Source: a virus
Reading direction: 5' to 3' (one strand)
DNA: 37,959 nt
IMG/VR virus record: IMGVR_UViG_3300021962_007582
Span: 1 to 37,959 of that record
The notes under the pieces were generated by a model that made no database searches, was not told where the DNA came from, and saw nothing but the letters and a program-made list of their open reading frames with translations. The position numbers and the translations under genes were made by a program. Below, piece by piece: positions 6,533-16,461 of this stretch. The first letter of the stretch is position 1; the number at the start of each line of letters is the position of its first letter.

Positions 6533-8833
6533 ATGTCATTAGCACAAAATCCACTCAGTCCAGAAGAAAGAGAACAAAGATCACGAGTCGAAAGACTGGA
6601 ACGTGAACAACTCGCCTGGACTAATATACTTAGGTTAAGAGGTAAGATTAAAGATGCTGCTAAAGAGCAAGAAGCTTTTGATAAAGCGATAGCTAAACTA
6701 CAAGGACAACAAGCACAAGAAGCTGCTCGCTATCAGGGAAAGCTAAATGTAATAAAAACTCTAGAACAGAATTTAATTGCTGCTAAGCAAAGCGGTAATC
6801 AAGCAGTTGCTAGACAGGCTAAGAATATGCTCGATCAACAGCAAGCTCAGTTAAAAAATTTATTAAAAACTGAAGGAGGTGCATTAGCTGCTAGAAAAGC
6901 TCAAGCAGAAGCAACAAGGAAAGCCCTGACTGCTGAACGGGATTTAATTAAAGATATTAATAAGCAGCGAGGAATTACTAGCAGAATTGCGGACCTTTTT
7001 AGGAGTAAGGAAGCGAGACAGAGACAAATAGACATAGCTCGTATACAAGCTGGTGGCGGAGGTAATAGAGGCGGTGGCGGCGGAGGTAGTGTAACAGGAG
7101 CTGCTGCTGCAGGAGCTGCTGCAGGTGGACCCTACGGTGCTTTAGCAGCAGGATTAGCAGCTTTTGTACAAGGAATTAAAAATACTATTGCACAGATCGG
7201 TAAAGTAATTTTTAATTTTCTTGCAGGCCCTTTACAACAAATATCAGGTTTAGTTTCCGGAGGTATTGGTGGAGGGTATGGAGTTGGTGGTGGAGCAATT
7301 TCAGGCGGCGGTGCAACAAGTATACTCGGAGGCTTTCAACAGATAGCTAGTCAAATTCCTTTTATTGGAGGATTACTAAGCGGTTTAATAGGAATTTTCA
7401 AAGGGGTAGTAGATTTAGTTTTAGGTCTTGATCAAGGTATTACTAACTTTGCCCGCAATCTCGGTATCTCTAAGACGCAAGCTAAGGGCATTAAAGAAGA
7501 ATTTAGAGCTATTGCTAAAGCTAGCGATAATATAGTAGTCAACGAGACTAGGTTAATGGAGTCTCAAGTCGAATTAACAAGAGCACTCGGGGTTAGAAAT
7601 CAATTTGCAGGAGATGCTCTTGAAAATAATATTAAGCTAAAAGAAGTAGCAGGTATTGAATTAGAAACTAGAAAAGCTATTGTACAGACTAGTATAATTC
7701 AAGGTAAAAGCGCTACACAGCTTACAAAAAATGTTTTAGCACAGTCTAAAGCTTTTGAATTTCAAACAGGTATTGCTTTTGAGTACAGAGAGGTATTAGG
7801 GGAGGCTTCAAAACAGGCCGGAGTATTAGGTTTAACCTTTACTAAATATCCTGAGAAACTTACTAAAGCTCTAATGACTACAAAAGCTATGGGTATTGAG
7901 CTTAAGCAGCTTGATGGAATAGCTAGTAGCTTTTTAGATTTTGAAAGTAGTATCTCCAAGGAAATAGAAGCTCAAATACTTACAGGTAGGGAACTTAATT
8001 TAACAAAAGCTCGTGAAGCTGCTTTAAATAATGATCTCGTAACTGTAGCTAAAGAAATAACATCTCAGGTTGGTAGTACTGACGAGTATTTAAGGATGAA
8101 TAGAATCCAACAAGAAGCAATTGCTGAATCTGTTGGTATGACTAGAGACGGTTTAGCTGATGTTTTAAAACAGCAAGACTACTATAGAAAATTAGGGGCA
8201 TCGAATTTAGAGCAAGCACAAAAAGAGTTAAGAATTTTAAAAGAGAAAGGACTTACTCAAGAAGAGATTAGTAAAAGAATTGGTGAGGATGCTTATAATT
8301 ATATCACCCAGACCTCTACAGCTGAACGCCTTACTGAATTAATGAATAGAATTAAGACAGTTTTTGTTGAGTTTGTTGAGAAATCAGGTATACTAGATTT
8401 TATTACTAATCCAGATAAGATTCAAGGATTTGTAACAGGACTTATAAACAAGTTAGCAGGAGCTGTTAACATGGTAGGAGAAATCGTAGCAGGAATTGTA
8501 GAACTGGTAGCAGACGTTACAGGATTCTTTAGTGAAGATAGAGCAGCGAAACTTAGAGGACTTGCCTCTTCGGTTAGATCTGGTGCATCAGGGTTTGCAG
8601 GCGGTATAACTGCTGCTACTTCTGCTATGGGCGGAACAACTGCTCCATCAGTAGGAGCTGTATTGGAGAGAGGTACAAGAGGTGAAATAACTGCACCATC
8701 TGCCGTATATGGACCAGTACCAGCAGCTGCAGGTAATCAAACCACGACTGTTTATATGGTAATAGACGGAGAGGTAATTGCAAAACAAGTTGTCGGAAAA
8801 GTTCCAAGTATGTTTCAAACTAATCTCAAATAA
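6533..8833 (+). CDS. Tail tape measure-like protein
   Basis: 766 aa. Residues about 10-170 are a long charged coiled coil. A Gly-rich linker (about 173-186) leads to an Ala/Gly-rich hydrophobic region (about 190-300, including GPYGALAAGLAAFVQG) as seen in tape measure proteins that may enter the host membrane. The remainder is helical (about 310-620), with a second Gly/Ala-rich hydrophobic stretch near the C-terminus. Position directly after the frameshifted chaperone-like pair matches the chaperone-tape measure order of tailed phages. In T4 the length-determining role belongs to gp29. Sequence-level homology to a named family is not certain. Confidence 0.7.
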   Translation: MSLAQNPLSPEEREQRSRVERLEREQLAWTNILRLRGKIKDAAKEQEAFDKAIAKLQGQQAQEAARYQGKLNVIKTLEQNLIAAKQSGNQAVARQAKNMLDQQQAQLKNLLKTEGGALAARKAQAEATRKALTAERDLIKDINKQRGITSRIADLFRSKEARQRQIDIARIQAGGGGNRGGGGGGSVTGAAAAGAAAGGPYGALAAGLAAFVQGIKNTIAQIGKVIFNFLAGPLQQISGLVSGGIGGGYGVGGGAISGGGATSILGGFQQIASQIPFIGGLLSGLIGIFKGVVDLVLGLDQGITNFARNLGISKTQAKGIKEEFRAIAKASDNIVVNETRLMESQVELTRALGVRNQFAGDALENNIKLKEVAGIELETRKAIVQTSIIQGKSATQLTKNVLAQSKAFEFQTGIAFEYREVLGEASKQAGVLGLTFTKYPEKLTKALMTTKAMGIELKQLDGIASSFLDFESSISKEIEAQILTGRELNLTKAREAALNNDLVTVAKEITSQVGSTDEYLRMNRIQQEAIAESVGMTRDGLADVLKQQDYYRKLGASNLEQAQKELRILKEKGLTQEEISKRIGEDAYNYITQTSTAERLTELMNRIKTVFVEFVEKSGILDFITNPDKIQGFVTGLINKLAGAVNMVGEIVAGIVELVADVTGFFSEDRAAKLRGLASSVRSGASGFAGGITAATSAMGGTTAPSVGAVLERGTRGEITAPSAVYGPVPAAAGNQTTTVYMVIDGEVIAKQVVGKVPSMFQTNLK

Positions 8834-8835
8834 TT

Positions 8836-9066
8836 ATGATTATTCTCGATCAAATAAAAACTTCAAAACTCAGTAAACAGGGACGAACTAATCCCACAGG
8901 TGTTTTCGAAGGTACCCCTGAAAATGTAGCTCTTGTCGAGAGAGGAGTTCAAGTACCGGTAACATCTCGTGCTGTACCTCCTATTCAGAATCCGATTGAT
9001 ATTAGTACTAACAGTGTTGCGCAACCTACGTACCTCGATTTTTTAAGATCCTCACCAGCCAAGTAA
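8836..9066 (+). CDS. Small hypothetical virion-region protein
   Basis: 76 aa, starting 2 nt after the tape measure stop and ending 1 nt before the next gene, so translationally linked to both. Pro/Thr/Val-rich, no hydrophobic helix, no motif recognised; ends YLDFLRSSPAK. Probably a minor baseplate or tail component by location. Function unknown. Confidence 0.55.
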   Translation: MIILDQIKTSKLSKQGRTNPTGVFEGTPENVALVERGVQVPVTSRAVPPIQNPIDISTNSVAQPTYLDFLRSSPAK

Positions 9067-9067
9067 T

Positions 9068-11155
9068 ATGCCATTAATAGATTTTAAGACAAACTTAACC
9101 AGCCTCAAGTACGGACTTGATCAACCAGGCGGTGGATATAGCGGGCAACCTTATATTCAAAATCCTATTGAAGGTCCTGATACTCCCTCTGGTACGAGAA
9201 GGTATTATGAAATTAATAGAACTAGTTTAGATTTTCCAATTAGAGGTGGTGCAATATCGTCGCTAGTAAGCGGAGCTTTTTCTGCTTTTACTGCAACAGT
9301 AGATAGGGAGAGAATTCAAAAATTTTTTAAAGACGCTCCACGCGGTACTGCCTTTATTCAAAAGCAAGTAGGACTACAGCTGACTAATCCAAGAACTCAA
9401 GTACCTAATACTATTCAATTTGCAGGCGGTATATTAGGTAATGCTGTACTACCTGTTACTCAGACTTACAATCCTTTAAATACTCTAGCTCAGGTACAGG
9501 TACAGGGTACAGGAGCTCATTTTAATAGACAAGGTGTTGTTCCTACAATAACTGAAAGCCTGCAGCAAACGTACGAGTATATTGCTGGTGCGCCGCAAAA
9601 TAATACTGCTAGTACAAATAGACTTCTTATTTTAAAGTCTTTGAAGTTAGGAAATCTAAGCGGCTTTGCTCCCACAAGAGGAGATATTATTAACGTCGGT
9701 GTAGCTACGGATAAGGTCGAAGAATTAGGTATTTCTACGATAAATAACCAACTATTTAACTATACAGGAGGTCCTGGATCAGTGTACGGTATTGGAAATA
9801 CTAGAATTTTTAGGTACACTAATACAGAAGCTACTAACCTCTTAGATAATAGTACTACAGGTTTTACTATTGGCGGTAATCCAACACCGGTAGGTGTCTC
9901 TCGTCCATATTCTGCTATTGCTTTGACCTATCAACAACTAGCCGATCAAGATACCCGGACAACTAATCCGGTATCACCAACAGAAGCTACTATTCAAGAC
10001 TTTAGACAAGATACTAATAACGGTAGTCCTGTTATTCCTTGGACAGATTACTCGATTTATAATATTGCAAGGCCTTACGACGGTATTGCAGGAGGTTTAG
10101 GAGTAGGAAATCCTGGTGAGCCTTTAAGGCAGTCTAGTTTTCTTTTTTCAAAACCAGGAGGGGTAGACTTGTTAAATAAAGTAAACCCTTTTTATTATAA
10201 CGCCAATACTGAAACTCCTTGGACAGCAGGAGGAAATGATACGAAAGATATAATTAAGTTTGCTTTCGAATGCATGTCTAATGATAACCCAGACTACGCA
10301 GTAGCTTTAATTTTTAGAGCTTTTCTTGAAGGGCAGATTTCAGATAGTAACTCAGCAGAGTTTGATTCGTTTAAATATTTAGGTAGAGGTGAAACTTTTA
10401 GAACCTATCAGGGTTTTGATAGAACTATCGGGTTTGGTTTTAAGATATTTGCACAAACAAGAGAGGAGATGAGACCTCTTTACACTAAGTTAAATACTTT
10501 AATATCTCAAACATACCCAGACTACTCTCCGACATCTAAATTAATGCGAGGATCTGTTGTTAGGCTTACGATTGGTGATTATATTTACAGGATGCCTGGT
10601 TTTATCGAAAGCGTAAACGTTTCTATTGATAACAGTACTACTCCATGGGAAATCCAGTTACTAGGAGCTGCTAGTGAGTCTGATGTAGCACAGTTACCTC
10701 ACATGGTTACTGTGTCTTGTACTTTTAGACCTATTATGGATCTTTTACCTTCTAGGGTAACAATGAAAAATCCCCGTACATCGTTAATAGGTAATGTAGA
10801 TAAGGATACCTTTATCGGCAATATTGTAGATAAAACACCAGCACCTCAAATAACTATACCACAAGATGAAGAAATAGTAATTGTAGAAGGAGACGCAAGA
10901 ATACCGGCAATACAGGTAGGGGCTAATTCTCCTGATACTACTATAAAGAAAAAAGCAGTAACAAATAAAACTAATAAGCAAATTGCAGCTAAGAAAAATG
11001 CAAAAGCTAAACAAGCTTACATTCCTAACGGACCTTCCTACGGCATTGGATTAACTAATCAACCAGGAAGAACCTCTACTCCTGCTCCATCTAACAGAAG
11101 TAATGTAAATCAGTTTAGACCACAAGGTGCTCCTGGACAGTTTGGAGGTTTTTAA
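9068..11155 (+). CDS. Baseplate / tail-tube initiator-like protein
   Basis: 695 aa. The N-terminal two thirds are rich in Asn, Thr and Gly with no motif I recognise. Near residues 485-565 it carries GSVVRLTIGDYIYRMPGFIE, then TTPWEIQLL, then QLPHMVTVSCTFRPI. This pattern is like the tube-like domain of T4 gp48/gp54 tail-tube initiators and related baseplate proteins, where QLPHxxxVxxxFxPI is a recurring end. The C-terminus is Lys/Ala/Pro-rich and probably disordered. Placed just before a LysM/gp53-like gene and the hub gene, it most likely belongs to the baseplate-tube junction. Confidence 0.55.
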   Translation: MPLIDFKTNLTSLKYGLDQPGGGYSGQPYIQNPIEGPDTPSGTRRYYEINRTSLDFPIRGGAISSLVSGAFSAFTATVDRERIQKFFKDAPRGTAFIQKQVGLQLTNPRTQVPNTIQFAGGILGNAVLPVTQTYNPLNTLAQVQVQGTGAHFNRQGVVPTITESLQQTYEYIAGAPQNNTASTNRLLILKSLKLGNLSGFAPTRGDIINVGVATDKVEELGISTINNQLFNYTGGPGSVYGIGNTRIFRYTNTEATNLLDNSTTGFTIGGNPTPVGVSRPYSAIALTYQQLADQDTRTTNPVSPTEATIQDFRQDTNNGSPVIPWTDYSIYNIARPYDGIAGGLGVGNPGEPLRQSSFLFSKPGGVDLLNKVNPFYYNANTETPWTAGGNDTKDIIKFAFECMSNDNPDYAVALIFRAFLEGQISDSNSAEFDSFKYLGRGETFRTYQGFDRTIGFGFKIFAQTREEMRPLYTKLNTLISQTYPDYSPTSKLMRGSVVRLTIGDYIYRMPGFIESVNVSIDNSTTPWEIQLLGAASESDVAQLPHMVTVSCTFRPIMDLLPSRVTMKNPRTSLIGNVDKDTFIGNIVDKTPAPQITIPQDEEIVIVEGDARIPAIQVGANSPDTTIKKKAVTNKTNKQIAAKKNAKAKQAYIPNGPSYGIGLTNQPGRTSTPAPSNRSNVNQFRPQGAPGQFGGF

Positions 11156-11165
11156 AACATAAACT

Positions 11166-11471
11166 ATGGCATCAAGATACCAAAACATACCGATAGTTAA
11201 GTTAGATGGAACAGGTAGTCTATATTATAGAAATAATATCTACCCCTCTATTGCACCTACGGATACTGATTATTACGTTATTACAACAGCAGAAGATAGA
11301 CTCGATTTACTTGCATACGATTTTTATCAGGATTCTAGTTTGTGGTGGATTATAGCTTCTGCTAATGCTTTACCTGGAGATTCAATTTATCCTCCAATAG
11401 GTATGCAGTTGAGAATTCCAACAGACGTACAGAGAGTTTTAAGTTCTTACAATATAACAAATAATGGCTGA
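11166..11471 (+). CDS. LysM-like baseplate protein (gp53 / tail protein X-like)
   Basis: 101 aa. The segment YYVITTAEDRLDLLAYDFYQ, then SSLWWIIASANALP, then GMQLRIP is the LysM-like fold of phage baseplate proteins such as the gp53 LysM domain and P2 gpX: an ordered D-x-L-x-x-L-A helix, the WWxIAxAN helix and a closing RIP strand. In such phages it helps bind the baseplate wedge or tube end, perhaps near peptidoglycan. Its last codons overlap the next gene by 8 nt. Confidence 0.8.
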   Translation: MASRYQNIPIVKLDGTGSLYYRNNIYPSIAPTDTDYYVITTAEDRLDLLAYDFYQDSSLWWIIASANALPGDSIYPPIGMQLRIPTDVQRVLSSYNITNNG

Positions 11472-14400
11472 GAAGTTATCTAATGTCATAGGAGCTCCGT
11501 TTAGTAGTTACATTCTAGAACAACTCTACACTAGAGCTGCTCGTAACAGTACTACTCAAAGGAGTAATGAAGAGATTTTGTTCATAGCTAATAAAACAAG
11601 TTGGACTAGAATTATTTCATCTGTTAACATAAATGTAAGTGATTCTGGAAATACAAGACCTTTAAGTGAGTTTTATAAAACTTTAGGTCTTGGTGCTAAC
11701 TACACAAAGCCTGAAGACTTAGCGAAAAACTGGGTACTTCAAGGAGGTACTTCTGTAGCTGCAGGACAAGGTATAAACCTTAGATCAGGAATAGGCCCTG
11801 ACGGTGCTTACGGACTTGGTGGAATCGAAGAATTAGGTTATAGACCAATGCCAGGATTAACCTCGGTGCAAGTTGAAACAGCAGGTAGATTAGGTTCCTT
11901 AAGACAAGCTACGATTAATTTTAAAGTTTGGAATATGAATCAACTTAACATAGTTGAAGCATTATATTTCAGATTAGGATATTCTATGTTACTGGAATGG
12001 GGACATACTCAATTCTTTAATAACCCTACAGGAAACACTCCTGGTGGTAGGTTCGAAATAGCTACTAATACTTTCGGTTTAGATAATCCTTTTGCAGTAG
12101 GTATAGATAAGACAACAGTCCAGCAAAGAATTACGAAAAAGTCTAGAGAATTGAGCGGTAACTACGACGGAATGTTAGGTATTGTCTCTAACTTTAGTTG
12201 GTCTTTTAATCAGGAAGGAGGGTATGATTGTAGTGTAAAGATTGTAGGACTTGGTTCTATTATCGATACGTTAAGGATTAATCAATCTTACAAAATGCCT
12301 TCTGGGTTGATTAAAGAATTTAAAAAAGCTACTCAGTCTATTGAAGCTGAAATACAAAGAAAAGCTATTGCAGCAGAAGAAGAAAGGCTTGCTAGGGAAA
12401 GGCAAGGACAGGGATTACCTCCTTCTCCGCCTGCTGTACCAAGTAACCCTTCTCAAATTTATCAATATGTTTTTAAAAGTGATAAAGGTACCCCTACTTT
12501 AGAGACCGAAGAGTTTTTTTTAGAAACTGTTTCTTACCCTGTTTCCTATCAACCTAGTTTAACTACTACTAATAACGTTTTTGATTACTTTTATAGAGCC
12601 CAGAAAGGAGGTACTACCAATAGTGCGCCTTATGTAAAAGAGTTGAATACAAAATATACTGGATTATTTTTAAATCCTGTTCCGGGCGTTAGGTCTGACT
12701 GGCAAGTAGTTTTTGCAGAAAATTCATCGCCGGTAGCTCTTTCTGCTAACTTATTAAATCAAGCAGCTCAATTTTTTATTCAAGCAGAAAACCTAGAGTT
12801 AGATAATAATTTAGGAACAGATAATTTTGTTAAACTCTTCGATGAGACTATTAGAACTAGTAAGACTGGTAATATTGCAAGTACTGTCAATAACCTCGGT
12901 AATCTATACGTAGATCCAGACGAACCGGTTTTACCTGTTTTTTCTACAGCCGCTAATATACTAGGGGCAAACCTTACTAGAATTTTAGCTAACATTAATC
13001 TAGTAGATCCTGTAGCCTCGGGAGTAGCTCTTAGGGTGTCTTATGTAACTAGAGTAAAAAATGCACAGGGGGTAGAAGAGTTAAAGACTTTCTTTTTAGT
13101 ATTAAATTACCAACCTCCTTCTTATGAATCTACCGGGGTAGGTCCTACACGTCAGCAAGTTATCAATGCTATACAGAAATGGTTTACAAGTAGCCGGAAA
13201 ATAAACATTACTACTATTGAGACTTCTGTAGATGAAGACCTACTTGGAAAGACAGACTATGGATCTAATTCTAATTTAAAAAATAGGAGAGCTAATATTA
13301 TTGTTCAAGGAAACTTAGCAGATGTTAAAATAGGAGAGATAATTCCTAACATAAGTGTTACCTTTAATAATACTGCTTTTATTGAAAAAGTCTTACCTCC
13401 TTCAGTTAAGAGTCAACCTGCTCTACAGGCTACTCAAGCACCTAATCTCGGAGATACTTCTGCAGCTGAAAATACTGCTTCTACTCCTCAAACAGATGCT
13501 GCATCGGGGTATGAATCAGCGTTACACGTTATGTTATCTTACGTGAAGACGTTGTCTCTAGAACAGGCAACTCTTGCAAAAAACGCTACGAAAAAAACAA
13601 TTACAATAGACTTAGTTGCTGCTAGCAAAGCTTTCTACCAAGACGGAATATTAAAGAACGTTTTTAATCCAGTACCTTCGGTAGAAACTTTCAGAGCAAC
13701 TCCTTTTAATTTAACCTATTACGCACAAAAAGGTTTCAATAGTAATCTACTAGCTGATGCTTTAAATACTCCGGAATTATTTGGACAAGTTGATAGCGTA
13801 GATTATAATAAGCTATGTAGAGCATACTTGACACGGTACCAGGTAAGCAATCAAGCTTCTGACCTTATTGAATATCCAGTCTACATTAGCTTAGGATATC
13901 TTCTTGCATTTATAAACAATATGTGTTTAATCTATGATTCAAAGCAGAAGGTAGGTTCCAATAATTCACCACAAGGTTCAGACAAAGCTCCGTACGTGTA
14001 CGTTGACTTTAACCCAAATACAAATTTCTGTTTAACCTCTCCGCAACATTTATCTATAGATCCTAGAGTGTGTTTAATTCCTTTTCAAGGAAATAATGAA
14101 GATTACAAGGAAATTTTTCCGAGCAATATCGTTACCGGAGTACAGAATATTTTCTTACCTAGACAAGAGGATGAATTGTCTGGACAATTGCCTGAGTTTA
14201 AAACTTTAGCAGGAAATCCATATCAGGGGAAGACAATGAATATACTCCTGAATGTTGATTTTTTAATGAAAACTGCAAATAGCTTTATTAACTCTAGTTC
14301 TGATCACGCTGTTAATTTGCAGCCGTTTCTTGAATCCATTTTAGCAGAAGTAAATAAGAGCTTAGGAAATTTAAACTTATTTAGAGTTGCTTATAGAGAC

Positions 14401-15777
14401 GATTCGAATACGTTACAAATAAAAGATGATCAGTGGGTACCAGGTGCTGCTGGAGAAGTAACTATTTTAAATAAAAATACTCCGGTTAATTCTACCACTA
14501 AACTTCGTTTAGGAGAATTACCTATTTTCGGTCTTCAAAGCTTGGTTAGAAGTTTTCAATTTAGAACAAATCTTTCTACCAAGTTAGGGAGTATGGTAGC
14601 TATTTCTGCACAAGCAGCTACAGGTTCTATTAATGCAATCGATCCTTCTTCTCTCAGTTACTTAAATGCTAACTACCAGGATAGGTTTAAACCTTATATT
14701 ACCGAAGGATCAGGAGATCCAGTTTCTGGTAATGCTGCTACAAAAGCAATTGAAACAAGTCCTACAGATCAGTCGAATAACGATTTGACAGTTGCACAGC
14801 AGTTTAATACTTTGATTAAAAATATTTATTCTAATTTTGATCTTGATCTTGATAAAGTAGAAACAGCCAAAAACTACTATATTGAACGTATTTCTAAGAC
14901 TAAATCAGAAGACTCTGTTACTTCAGCTGCACCCTTTATTCCTGCCGATCTTGAAATTACTATAGACGGTATCGCAGGAATATTGATAGGAAATGCCTTT
15001 ACAATTCCAGAAGATAGATTACCCTTATCTCTTAAAGGAGAACCAGGAAAACCAAAAGTAGGTTTTATTGTTTCAGGATTATCTCATACTATTCAGAGCA
15101 ACCAGTGGTTGACTAAGATTAGAGGGCAGATGATTAAGTTAAGAGACGTTTCTACTACAGAAGCTGTTGGAGAGGTAAATAAGAGACAGAGTGCATTAAA
15201 AGTAAAAATAGATACTGAACAAGGAAGATTCATAGTAGGGGATGGATATCCTGTAGCACAGTCTGACATTGCTTTTGCTAATCAATATACAGGCGGAACC
15301 TTGCCTGCAGTACAACTAGCAGACGGGACTTTCCAAATTGCTAGAATAGAAGGAAGCCGTTACTGGTTACAGCCCAATCCATCATATATTTCTAGACTGT
15401 CAAATGTAACTATTCCAACAAGTACAGGTGACGTTACGGTTAAAGTAAATCCAGCTTTTGCTGCCAAACTAATACCAGCTTTTGCAGAAATACGTCAACA
15501 AGGTCTTGAAAAGTATATTGTAGATGTAGCAGGAGGTTTAGCTGTTAGAAACGTAACTAATGGAACAGCTCTTTCTTTTCATGCTTGGGGCTTTGCTATT
15601 GATATAAATGCAAGTGTCTACGCATACAATGTTTCGTGGAGTACATTACCTCAGAATGATTTTAATAGAGGATTTGAAAAAGTTGCATTAATTTTGAATA
15701 AGTACGGAGTTGGCTGGTTTAAGTCAAAAGACCCGATGCACTTTTCTATTTATGAATCTACTAACTTACAGTTTTAA
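11464..15777 (+). CDS. Giant baseplate hub protein with C-terminal M15 murein peptidase
   Basis: 1437 aa. The bulk is a baseplate hub-like protein: an early GYSMLLEWGHTQFFNN region, a long middle part without recognised motif, and VGFIVSGLSHTIQSNQWLTK near residue 1200. The final ~90 residues are a VanY/M15-type zinc peptidase: SFHAWGFAIDIN places H1373 and D1380, and DPMHFSI gives H1426, the three zinc ligands of M15 enzymes, with a Gly-Trp-Phe-containing segment before the last. It would cleave peptide cross-links in murein during injection, replacing the gp5 lysozyme of T4. It overlaps the LysM gene by 8 nt and is followed 2 nt later by another baseplate-region gene. Confidence 0.8.
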   Translation: MAEKLSNVIGAPFSSYILEQLYTRAARNSTTQRSNEEILFIANKTSWTRIISSVNINVSDSGNTRPLSEFYKTLGLGANYTKPEDLAKNWVLQGGTSVAAGQGINLRSGIGPDGAYGLGGIEELGYRPMPGLTSVQVETAGRLGSLRQATINFKVWNMNQLNIVEALYFRLGYSMLLEWGHTQFFNNPTGNTPGGRFEIATNTFGLDNPFAVGIDKTTVQQRITKKSRELSGNYDGMLGIVSNFSWSFNQEGGYDCSVKIVGLGSIIDTLRINQSYKMPSGLIKEFKKATQSIEAEIQRKAIAAEEERLARERQGQGLPPSPPAVPSNPSQIYQYVFKSDKGTPTLETEEFFLETVSYPVSYQPSLTTTNNVFDYFYRAQKGGTTNSAPYVKELNTKYTGLFLNPVPGVRSDWQVVFAENSSPVALSANLLNQAAQFFIQAENLELDNNLGTDNFVKLFDETIRTSKTGNIASTVNNLGNLYVDPDEPVLPVFSTAANILGANLTRILANINLVDPVASGVALRVSYVTRVKNAQGVEELKTFFLVLNYQPPSYESTGVGPTRQQVINAIQKWFTSSRKINITTIETSVDEDLLGKTDYGSNSNLKNRRANIIVQGNLADVKIGEIIPNISVTFNNTAFIEKVLPPSVKSQPALQATQAPNLGDTSAAENTASTPQTDAASGYESALHVMLSYVKTLSLEQATLAKNATKKTITIDLVAASKAFYQDGILKNVFNPVPSVETFRATPFNLTYYAQKGFNSNLLADALNTPELFGQVDSVDYNKLCRAYLTRYQVSNQASDLIEYPVYISLGYLLAFINNMCLIYDSKQKVGSNNSPQGSDKAPYVYVDFNPNTNFCLTSPQHLSIDPRVCLIPFQGNNEDYKEIFPSNIVTGVQNIFLPRQEDELSGQLPEFKTLAGNPYQGKTMNILLNVDFLMKTANSFINSSSDHAVNLQPFLESILAEVNKSLGNLNLFRVAYRDDSNTLQIKDDQWVPGAAGEVTILNKNTPVNSTTKLRLGELPIFGLQSLVRSFQFRTNLSTKLGSMVAISAQAATGSINAIDPSSLSYLNANYQDRFKPYITEGSGDPVSGNAATKAIETSPTDQSNNDLTVAQQFNTLIKNIYSNFDLDLDKVETAKNYYIERISKTKSEDSVTSAAPFIPADLEITIDGIAGILIGNAFTIPEDRLPLSLKGEPGKPKVGFIVSGLSHTIQSNQWLTKIRGQMIKLRDVSTTEAVGEVNKRQSALKVKIDTEQGRFIVGDGYPVAQSDIAFANQYTGGTLPAVQLADGTFQIARIEGSRYWLQPNPSYISRLSNVTIPTSTGDVTVKVNPAFAAKLIPAFAEIRQQGLEKYIVDVAGGLAVRNVTNGTALSFHAWGFAIDINASVYAYNVSWSTLPQNDFNRGFEKVALILNKYGVGWFKSKDPMHFSIYESTNLQF

Positions 15778-15779
15778 CT

Positions 15780-16406
15780 ATGGTCAAGTATTACCCTTCC
15801 ACTAGAATAAAAACAAATCTTTATACTCGAGGAGGAGAATTTTATCTCCCTGACGGAAAATCTTATAGTGGGAGATACTACTTAACATTTGACGGAAAGA
15901 CTTTTACAGGAGTTAATCCTTTATTAGGAACTAACATACCTCTAGTAAAGAGTGAGCAAGAAGAGGTCCTTACTCGTAGACCTGCTGCACGGGTAGAAGC
16001 AGTTCAATCAGTTACGCAAGGAGCTACAATAGCCACTAGTACCGAACTTAGACAGCTTGTACCTTACTACCCTGTACCTTTAGAATCAGATTATGTAAGA
16101 GGTTATTTTACAAGGTACTTTGCTAAGCAATTAACAGGTCCTGGTTACATACTTGAAATTTCAGAAAACGATTGGTCTAATTTAGAAAACGGGCTTACCG
16201 ATCAGACAGTTCTTGCTTACGAAGTAACTAGTATGTTTTGGCAGTTAACAGGACCCTTAAATAATAAAAGAATATCTCAGTATCAAATTCAAGGCGGTGT
16301 TTTTGATACCAATAAAAGAGTAACAGAAGCCAAAGAAGCTACTTTTAGAGGAATTATTTCTTATATAGGAGGAGAGTATACTAAATTTGCTCGAGTAACA
16401 CCGTAG
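15780..16406 (+). CDS. Hypothetical baseplate-region protein
   Basis: 208 aa. Begins YYPSTRIKTNLYTRGGEFYL, with a beta-rich N-terminus (about 1-70), a short linker and a second domain (YYPVPLESDYVRGYFTRYFA and onward) ending in an IISYIGGEYTKFARVTP strand. No enzyme motif. It begins 2 nt after the hub gene and ends this virion block, so it is probably a baseplate component made with the hub. Family not recognised. Confidence 0.6.
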   Translation: MVKYYPSTRIKTNLYTRGGEFYLPDGKSYSGRYYLTFDGKTFTGVNPLLGTNIPLVKSEQEEVLTRRPAARVEAVQSVTQGATIATSTELRQLVPYYPVPLESDYVRGYFTRYFAKQLTGPGYILEISENDWSNLENGLTDQTVLAYEVTSMFWQLTGPLNNKRISQYQIQGGVFDTNKRVTEAKEATFRGIISYIGGEYTKFARVTP

Positions 16407-16439
16407 AGTTGTTAGACAGAGAAATACTACTTACTTTTA
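16407..16439 (+). promoter_or_regulatory. Bacteroidota-type promoter
   Basis: AGTTG (16407-16411), exactly 20 nt, then TACTTTTA (16432-16439), 22 nt before an ATG with the same ATAAATAAAAGTTATG leader end as the gene at 5129. Marks the switch from virion to replication genes. Confidence 0.65.
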
Positions 16440-16461
16440 GTTAAGGCTATAAATAAAAGTT

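Noticed and set aside
10784-11014. 76-aa - strand frame under the baseplate gene
   Set aside because: Tyr/Phe/Cys-rich reading typical of the antisense of an A/T-rich Lys/Ala coding stretch.
14823-14838. TATTTATTCTAATTTT inside the hub gene
   Set aside because: In-frame coding sequence (IYSNF) far from any start codon; shows that the motif core occurs by chance.
16448-16455. Exact TATAAATA, the T4 late promoter box
   Set aside because: It lies 6 nt before an ATG and belongs to the shared ATAAATAAAAGTTATG start context; a host-type promoter lies 9 nt further upstream.
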